Shown here: one piece after another, positions 1 through 3,261 of the stretch
Numbering within the stretch: the first letter of the stretch is position 1
Layout: every line of letters begins with the position of its first letter
From: an uncultured Burkholderiales bacterium
GTDB lineage: Bacteria > Pseudomonadota > Gammaproteobacteria > Burkholderiales > Burkholderiaceae_E
Length of the DNA: 5,634 nt
Direction of reading: 5' to 3'
NCBI GenBank assembly: GCA_903923345.1
Contig: CAIXXI010000063.1
Location: 1-5,634, forward strand
Position numbers and translations under genes: made by a program
Notes under the pieces: generated by a model
Database searches by the model: none
The model's input: the letters and a program-made list of their open reading frames with translations, nothing else
What the model was told of the DNA's origin: nothing

Positions 1-169
1 ACGAAGTCCGGCGCCAACAAGGTCGTGGTGTAGTTCCCCAGCAATGCGATGGTGAAGTCGGGTGCGAGGCTGGCATCGACGTTGCCACTGATGACCGTGG
101 TGCCGGTCGTCGCATCAAACGCCATGGACAGTTGACCTTGTCGAGGATGGCCTGAGAGTGCGTGTTCAT
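1..169 (-). CDS. 5' part of an unidentified protein gene, running off the left edge, with an apparent frame break
   Basis: I do not recognise the product. The ATG at 169-167 has a good Shine-Dalgarno (AAGGA, 6-base spacing) and opens MNTHSQAILDKV with G/C at nearly every third position. That frame then turns into a low-complexity R/P/S/H-rich string typical of out-of-frame reading. The sensible protein continues in another frame from about 125: MAFDATTGTTVISG, then NVDASLAPDFTIALLGNY up to the edge. This part has G/C-rich third positions and a T/G/V/N/D-rich beta-type composition, as in secreted or surface repeat proteins. Joining the two needs a shift of one base between about 140 and 125. 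Either the gene is mutated, the sequence has an indel error, or the real start is the ATG at 125-123, which has only AAGG ten bases upstream. Translation may be controlled by the inverted repeat at 171-235. Coding is likely; function is unknown. Confidence 0.45.
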   Translation of the reverse strand, partial: MNTHSQAILDKVNCPWRLMRRPAPRSSVATSMPASHPTSPSHCWGTTPRPCWRRTS

Positions 170-170
170 T

Positions 171-235
171 GGATGTCCTTGGGAATCGTGGGTCGGGCCT
201 CTGAAGTGAGGCGATCGTGTTACCCAAGGACATCC
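171..235 (-). promoter_or_regulatory. 13-bp inverted repeat masking the Shine-Dalgarno of the leftward gene
   Basis: GGATGTCCTTGGG at 171-183 is the exact reverse complement of CCCAAGGACATCC at 223-235. In a leftward transcript the second-encountered arm reads CCCAAGGACATCC and ends one base before the ATG at 169, so the AAGGA ribosome-binding site is wholly inside the stem. The 39-base loop holds a smaller hairpin, GCCTC/GAGGC (197-201 with 208-212). I infer a translational control hairpin (thermosensor, riboswitch expression platform or protein-bound leader). The repeat is seen directly; the role is inference. Confidence 0.5.
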
Positions 236-278
236 GTTGCGACATGGCTCGCTCGTGGCGGATAAGAAACAAACAAGA

Positions 279-309
279 AAAAGCCCAAGTCCGAGGGACG
301 AGGGCTTTT
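279..309 (-). terminator. Rho-independent terminator, leftward
   Basis: AAAAGCCC (279-286) pairs with GGGCTTTT (302-309), and GTCC (289-292) pairs with GGAC (296-299) inside it, leaving a GAG loop. On the minus strand the hairpin is followed by TTTTTCTTGTTTG, a good U-rich tract. On the plus strand only four T precede GGGG, so rightward termination would be weak. No leftward protein gene ends just upstream of it, so it would end either a leader transcript of the gene at 169 or a separate small RNA. Confidence 0.65.
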
Positions 310-465
310 GGGGAAGCGTCGGTCGCAGTCATACCACCCACCTCGGCTGCAGGCCTTGCACGCACGTTGGCGGTGGGTATCTGTCCTGCCGTGATGTAGG
401 GGTAGGCGTTCTTCGGCGAACGGGAGTGGGAGACGTCTCTTCGTCGGGTTAAGGACCCGAAGTCC
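310..465 (-). ncRNA. Candidate structured leader or small RNA, strand inferred from the terminator
   Basis: No convincing protein gene lies between the terminator and the rightward toxin gene, yet inverted repeats cluster here. They are ACCCACC/GGTGGGT (336-342 with 372-378), flanked by ATACC/GGTAT (331-335 with 376-380); CGTTC/GAACG (407-411 with 418-422); the palindrome GAGACGTCTC (430-439); CGGGT/ACCCG (445-449 with 455-459); and GGAC/GTCC (453-456 with 462-465). The last two share bases and exclude each other. With the leftward terminator at 279-309 and the masked ribosome-binding site at 171-183, the order resembles aptamer, terminator, then gene. It matches no riboswitch class I could recall. 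The boundaries are approximate. Confidence 0.3.
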
Positions 466-535
466 GTCTGGATGCGGTGGACCTGGCCGCGCTCCCTCTT
501 CTCACGTCGCGCCTTACCTGCATTAAGTAGGACTG

Positions 536-546
536 GGTGCTATACT
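536..546 (+). promoter_or_regulatory. Extended -10 promoter of the toxin-antitoxin pair
   Basis: TATACT at 541-546 is preceded by TG one base away (TGC at 538-540), an extended -10 element that can work without a good -35, and no clear -35 is present. Transcription would start about 552, at the toxin's ATG, so either the toxin mRNA is leaderless or the GTG at 537 is read from an unseen upstream promoter. A weak dyad (TAC...GTA, 515-529) just upstream could be an operator. Confidence 0.35.
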
Positions 547-551
547 TTTTC

Positions 552-923
552 ATGCTAAGAAAGTCTTCCGCGAGAGCATTCAAGACTTCCTGGTTCGGCA
601 AGGCGGCCAAGAAGGCGCGCATTGGTGATCCGGCGTTGGTGGCTGCCATTCTGGAGGTCATGCAGGGTCAGGCGGATGATTTGGGCGGCGGCGTATTCAA
701 GAAGCGGCTCAACGAGAACATGCACCGCTCCATCGTCTTGGCAAAGGGTGGCCAGCACTGGGTCTTCGCGTATCTCTTTGCCAAGAAAGATCGGGCCAAT
801 ATCGATCTCGACGAGCTCGCTGCTTTCAGGAAGCTCGCGCAGGCCTACGGTCGCATGACGGATGCCGAGTTGGCATCCGCACTGAGTCAAGGTGACTTAC
901 AGGAGCTTTTCCATGACGAGTAA
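552..923 (+). CDS. RelE/HigB-type mRNA-interferase toxin of a type II toxin-antitoxin system
   Basis: This 123-aa protein has the look of the RelE family Pfam PF06296. The hallmarks are FKTSWFGKAAKKARI near residue 10, the conserved QADDLGGGVFKKRLN around 40-54, HRSIVLAKGG (58-67) and YLFAKKDRANID (74-85), with a basic core typical of ribosome-dependent mRNA cleavage. The toxin would halt translation when its antitoxin is degraded. An in-frame GTG at 537 has AGGA five bases before it and would add five residues. I chose the ATG because family members begin close to the FKT segment and because TATACT lies just upstream. The toxin precedes its antitoxin, the HigBA order, and overlaps it by 11 bases, so the two are translationally coupled. 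Autoregulation is expected from the family. The family call is sure; naming it higB rather than relE is not. Confidence 0.88.
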   Translation: MLRKSSARAFKTSWFGKAAKKARIGDPALVAAILEVMQGQADDLGGGVFKKRLNENMHRSIVLAKGGQHWVFAYLFAKKDRANIDLDELAAFRKLAQAYGRMTDAELASALSQGDLQELFHDE

Positions 924-1236
924 AGCCAAGTTCAAGAGTGACGCCTTCGAGGCCATCTATAGCGCTGCGCAAGGGCTGCGCCGAGCTGGCACCATCGACA
1001 AGGCGACGATGCGTGATTTCGACGAGTCCTGCCTCGCGGCGCCGGTGGAGATCACACCTGAGGCGATCAAGCGAATTCGGGAGGGCGCACACGTCAGCCA
1101 GCCGGTGTTTGCGCGCTTTCTGAACACCAGCGAATCCACAGTGCAGAAATGGGAGGCCGGAACCAAGCGGCCGAGCGGTATGGCGCTCAAGCTGCTGGCC
1201 GTCGTCGAAAAGCACGGTCTCAAAGTACTGGCCTGA
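913..1236 (+). CDS. XRE-family (HigA/NadS-like) antitoxin
   Basis: This 107-aa DNA-binding antitoxin would neutralise the preceding RelE-type toxin and repress the shared promoter. The C-terminal half is a Cro/C1-type helix-turn-helix: ITPEAIKRIREGAHVS at 47-62, QPVFARFLNTSESTVQKW at 63-80, then the family signature EAGTKRPSG (81-89) and a final helix, ALKLLAVVEKHG. The N-terminal 45 residues include a helix (FEAIYSAAQGLRRAG) that probably contacts the toxin. The start is set by AGGAG at 901-905, seven bases before the ATG at 913. An in-frame GTG at 892 lacks such a site and would lie deeper in the toxin gene. The first 11 bases overlap the toxin's end. A perfect inverted repeat covers the stop codon. 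Confidence 0.9.
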   Translation: MTSKAKFKSDAFEAIYSAAQGLRRAGTIDKATMRDFDESCLAAPVEITPEAIKRIREGAHVSQPVFARFLNTSESTVQKWEAGTKRPSGMALKLLAVVEKHGLKVLA

Positions 1237-1248
1237 GCGTCAGGCCAG
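1228..1248. repeat. Perfect 9-bp inverted repeat over the antitoxin stop codon
   Basis: CTGGCCTGA (1228-1236) and TCAGGCCAG (1240-1248) are exact reverse complements with a GCG loop. The hairpin begins in the last antitoxin codons, includes the TGA, and ends seven bases before the ATG of the next gene. There is no T tract on either strand, so it is not a standard intrinsic terminator. It could stabilise the toxin-antitoxin mRNA 3' end, promote Rho-type termination, or reduce read-through into the truncated gene. Confidence 0.55.
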
Positions 1249-1255
1249 CACGCCG

Positions 1256-1591
1256 ATGACCACTGCCTTCACCCGCTACATCGGCATCGACTATTCCGGT
1301 GCGCAGACGCCCGAGTCCAGCCTGAAGGGGCTCCGGATCTATTGCTCCTACGGCGCTGCTGCAGCCCAAGAAGTGGCGCCACCACCGAGCCCGCGCAAGT
1401 ACTGGACGCGACGCGGCATCGCCGAGTGGCTCGCGGACCGCCTGGCCGAGGATGTCCCGACGATCGTCGGCATCGACCACGGGTTTTCGTTTCCGCTGCG
1501 CTATTTCGAAGTGCACCATCTTGAGCCGGACTGGCCCACGTTCCTGGAGGACTTTCAGCGCCACTGGCCCACGGATGCCAAGCACACCTAA
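1256..1591 (+). pseudogene. Truncated gene of a conserved 'YIGIDYSGAQ' protein (probable RNase H-like fold)
   Basis: The 111 residues read as the N-terminal part of a conserved hypothetical family that I recall as longer than 200 residues; that length is from memory. The opening strand YIGIDYSGAQ (8-17) and the second strand VGIDHGFSFPLRYFEVH (about 71-87) each put an Asp after a hydrophobic beta strand, as in RNase H-like or DUF429-type nucleases. PPPSPRKYWTRRGIAEWL (43-60) looks strongly conserved. The reading stops at TAA just after FQRHWPTDAKHT, where I would expect the chain to continue, and no later frame resumes it. The same point ends an opposing antitoxin fragment, so I infer a deletion or recombination breakpoint rather than a point mutation. 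It starts 19 bases after the antitoxin gene, without a strong ribosome site. Confidence 0.6.
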
Positions 1592-1632
1592 CGGTCCGTC
1601 AGGGTGGATTCGACTTCGAGGGTGGCAGGCAT
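1588..1632 (-). pseudogene. 5' remnant of a PrlF-type (AbrB-fold) antitoxin gene
   Basis: The ATG at 1632-1630 has a strong Shine-Dalgarno (GGAG at 1642-1639, six-base spacing) and opens MPATLEVESTLTDR before a TAG at 1590-1588. ESTLTDR is how I remember the PrlF/SohA-like antitoxins of betaproteobacteria beginning; in those proteins it leads directly into YQTTVPE and the swapped-hairpin DNA-binding domain. Here everything after Arg14 is gone, including the PrlF body and the YhaV-type toxin that would normally follow. The retained ribosome site and exact start argue for a real gene beginning rather than chance. It is too short for an automatic caller. The break coincides within a few bases with the end of the opposing truncated gene. 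Confidence 0.5.
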
Positions 1633-1664
1633 GGTGTTCTCCGCTCAAACGGTAGGGGGCCCTC

Positions 1665-1724
1665 TCAGCCTTCCTTGGCCACCGTAATCTCCACCTTTCG
1701 ATCCGACTGCAGACACGCTCGCAT
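1665..1724 (-). pseudogene. Short OmpA-like C-terminal tail (gene remnant)
   Basis: The minus strand reads MRACLQSDRKVEITVAKEG then TGA (1667-1665). The core ACLQSDRKVEITV resembles the C-terminal end of betaproteobacterial OmpA-family proteins, where a pattern like ACLxPDRRVEIEV closes the peptidoglycan-binding domain. Only this tail is present: a TGA directly precedes the Met codon in the same frame, and the bases farther upstream belong to the end of vapC. I read it as debris from a larger gene. It could instead be chance, as 19 residues is short. Confidence 0.3.
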
Positions 1725-1739
1725 TCACGCTCAATGCGG

Positions 1740-2156
1740 TCACGAGAACGGATTGAGCACCCGAACGCAGGTGGGCACGTAGTGCGCCGTATTTCGGGTG
1801 ACGACCTCGAGGTCGTTGATGAGTGCCATCGCCGCGATCTGCTTGTCGAGCGGATTCTCCGGGTTGGGGACACGCAGCCGCCCCCAGACATGGGCGCACT
1901 CTTCGTCAAACGGCAGGATCGATTGGGAATAACTCGCTGTCACGGCATTGAGCCAACGCTCCAGGCGCTTTGCTTGTGCGACATCCCCGCGATGGCGAAT
2001 TCGCTCAACACCCTGTCGCAGTTCGCCAATGGTCACAACCGAGAGGTACACCTCAGTGGCATCGCGAGACACCCGCGCGAAGAATTCGCGGACGCCCGGG
2101 TTGGCCTTGCGTCCTTTGCGGATTTCGCTGATGACATCGGTGTCCAGCAGGTACAC
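1740..2156 (-). CDS. vapC: VapC/FitB-type PIN-domain ribonuclease toxin
   Basis: This 138-aa PIN-domain toxin would be a Mg2+-dependent RNase; VapC relatives cut tRNA or rRNA. The acidic active-site positions are visible: D5 in YLLDTDVISE, E45 in VTIGELRQG, D104 in NPLDKQIAA, and the TRN motif at 120-122 in VVTRNTAHY, where the fourth site is Asn as in many members of the FitB-like branch. The length is normal and nothing is broken. It starts with GTG at 2156-2154, three bases after the antitoxin's TGA, so the pair is one operon and probably coupled; there is no strong separate ribosome site. The ending VLNPFS is typical of the branch. Downstream lie only gene remnants. The family is sure; the target RNA cannot be told. 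Confidence 0.9.
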   Translation of the reverse strand: MYLLDTDVISEIRKGRKANPGVREFFARVSRDATEVYLSVVTIGELRQGVERIRHRGDVAQAKRLERWLNAVTASYSQSILPFDEECAHVWGRLRVPNPENPLDKQIAAMALINDLEVVTRNTAHYVPTCVRVLNPFS

Positions 2157-2159
2157 CGC

Positions 2160-2381
2160 TCAGCCCCGATGATCCTGCTGTTCGCGACTGAAGTCGGCAT
2201 CCTGTCCGACGTCAGGCATCGAGGCGAGCACGTCGGCGAGGCTGCGCCGGCGCGGTGCGTGCAGGGCGGCCTTCAGAATTTCCCGATGCTCCTGCTCGGC
2301 ACTGCGATTGCGCTTGGCTGCCTGCTGCTTCAGGGCCTTGACCAGGTCCTCAGAGAGGTTTCGAACGATCAACTGAGCCAT
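2160..2381 (-). CDS. vapB: FitA/VapB-type ribbon-helix-helix antitoxin
   Basis: This 73-aa antitoxin pairs with the PIN toxin that follows it. The first 40 residues form a FitA-like ribbon-helix-helix: the strand MAQLIVRNLSED, then helices over LVKALKQQAAKRNRS and AEQEHREILKAAL. AEQEHREIL is a hallmark of this antitoxin branch. The C-terminal part (RRSLADVLASMP and beyond) is the usual segment that wraps around and blocks the toxin active site. The ATG at 2381-2379 has GGGGA seven bases upstream. A dimer of such proteins binds inverted repeats in its own promoter, and a perfect palindrome lies about 55 bases upstream. It sits tail-ward of the dedA-type gene on the same strand. Confidence 0.9.
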   Translation of the reverse strand: MAQLIVRNLSEDLVKALKQQAAKRNRSAEQEHREILKAALHAPRRRSLADVLASMPDVGQDADFSREQQDHRG

Positions 2382-2435
2382 CGCAATTTCCCCGAGACAT
2401 GGATGATCGCAACGCTATCACACGCACTGCAGGGA

Positions 2436-2452
2436 TGCTAGCGACGCTAGCA
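2436..2452. promoter_or_regulatory. Palindrome upstream of the VapBC-type operon, candidate operator
   Basis: TGCTAGC (2436-2442) and GCTAGCA (2446-2452) are perfect inverted arms around GAC. It lies between the end of the dedA-type gene and the antitoxin start, where a ribbon-helix-helix antitoxin/toxin complex would be expected to bind. I could not pick a convincing -35/-10 pair beside it. It has no T tract, so a terminator for the upstream gene is less likely. Confidence 0.45.
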
Positions 2453-2466
2453 GTCGCTTCGCCGGC

Positions 2467-3114
2467 TCAAGCCTTACGCCGTGCAAACACCGTATGCCTG
2501 AGCATCTCGATCACCGCCGGCAAGGCTGGCACGATGATCAGCGCCAGCGCCACCCAGGAGAAGTGCTCGCGCACCCAGGGAAGGTTGCCAATCAGATAAC
2601 CCAGCACGGTGAGGCTCACCACCCAGAGCACACCGCCCACAACGTTGTAGAGCGCGAACTTCGGATAGCTCATGTGCGCCACACCGGCCACGAAGGGCGC
2701 GAAGGTTCGAATGAACGGCATGAACCGAGCCACGATGATGGTGATCGCACCGTGCTTTTCGTAGAACGCGTTCGTGCGTTCGAAGGCCGCGCGGTTGAAG
2801 AACCGCGAGCCCTCCCATGACCACACCTTGGGCCCGATGCGCCGGCCAATCGAATAATTCAGCGCATCGCCCAGCACCGCCGCAACAATCAGCAACACAA
2901 TCAGCAGCGGCAGCGACAGCCCGCCGATCGCAGCGATGGCTCCGCAGACAAACAGCAGCGAATCACCCGGCAAAAAGGGCATCACCACCAGCCCGGTCTC
3001 GACGAAGATGATCGCAAAGAGAATGGCATAGACCCACACGCCGTACTGGGAGACCACGGTCTCCAGGTGCTTGTCCAGGTGCAGGAAGAGGTCGACTAAG
3101 TGGGCGATGTCCAT
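2467..3114 (-). CDS. DedA-family inner-membrane protein
   Basis: This 215-aa polytopic membrane protein is of the DedA (SNARE-associated/VTT) family; members act in proton-dependent transport and in recycling of lipid carriers. The motifs are clear: FVETGLVVMPFLPGDSLLF (37-55), the GDALNYSIGRRIG segment (82-94), and VARFMPFIRTFAPFVAGVAHM (128-148). The residues reported as essential in E. coli YqjA, namely E39, D51, R130 and R136, fall at the same numbers here. Hydrophobic segments lie near 26-48, 52-80, 155-176 and 187-202. I chose the ATG at 3114-3112 because it gives normal family length and the N-terminal amphipathic stretch. The open frame continues far upstream, but there it only mirrors mutL. 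The gene stands head to head with mutL. Substrate unknown. Confidence 0.93.
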   Translation of the reverse strand: MDIAHLVDLFLHLDKHLETVVSQYGVWVYAILFAIIFVETGLVVMPFLPGDSLLFVCGAIAAIGGLSLPLLIVLLIVAAVLGDALNYSIGRRIGPKVWSWEGSRFFNRAAFERTNAFYEKHGAITIIVARFMPFIRTFAPFVAGVAHMSYPKFALYNVVGGVLWVVSLTVLGYLIGNLPWVREHFSWVALALIIVPALPAVIEMLRHTVFARRKA

Positions 3115-3138
3115 GGGGCGCGCAGTGTACACGCCACC

Positions 3139-3144
3139 TATAAT
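3139..3144 (+). promoter_or_regulatory. Possible -10 box for mutL
   Basis: TATAAT is a perfect consensus -10 hexamer between the divergent dedA-type and mutL genes. No recognisable -35 lies 16-19 bases upstream. If it is used, transcription would start near 3151, exactly at an in-frame GTG of mutL. Confidence 0.3.
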
Positions 3145-3261
3145 CGGCCGGTGAATCTGCCACCGCCCCTCTCTGACCCCGACGACAGCCAGGCTTCGGG
3201 AAAACTTCGGCCCATTTCCATGCCCGACCCCGACGCCCTGGGGCCGCATGCTGAAGGGTCG

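Noticed and set aside
125..140. Programmed -1 frameshift in the left-edge gene
   Set aside because: No slippery heptamer (X XXY YYZ) is present where the frames would join; a mutation or indel error is simpler.
217..452. Two short rightward open frames of 60 and 71 codons over the hairpin-rich region
   Set aside because: They run through the terminator stem and other inverted repeats, lack ribosome sites, and show no protein-like pattern.
310..480. tRNA or RNase P-like gene
   Set aside because: No cloverleaf with a T-arm GTTCRA pattern and no RNase P core motifs could be found on either strand.
126..510. Long stop-free leftward frame upstream of the gene at the left edge, suggesting a much longer N-terminus
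   Set aside because: It passes through the terminator and repeats with a composition unlike a protein; absence of stops is common in GC-rich DNA.
1220..1909. A 229-codon leftward open frame
   Set aside because: It lies across the antitoxin end, the truncated gene and vapC in other frames and is rich in Arg/Ser/Pro, as a shadow frame is.
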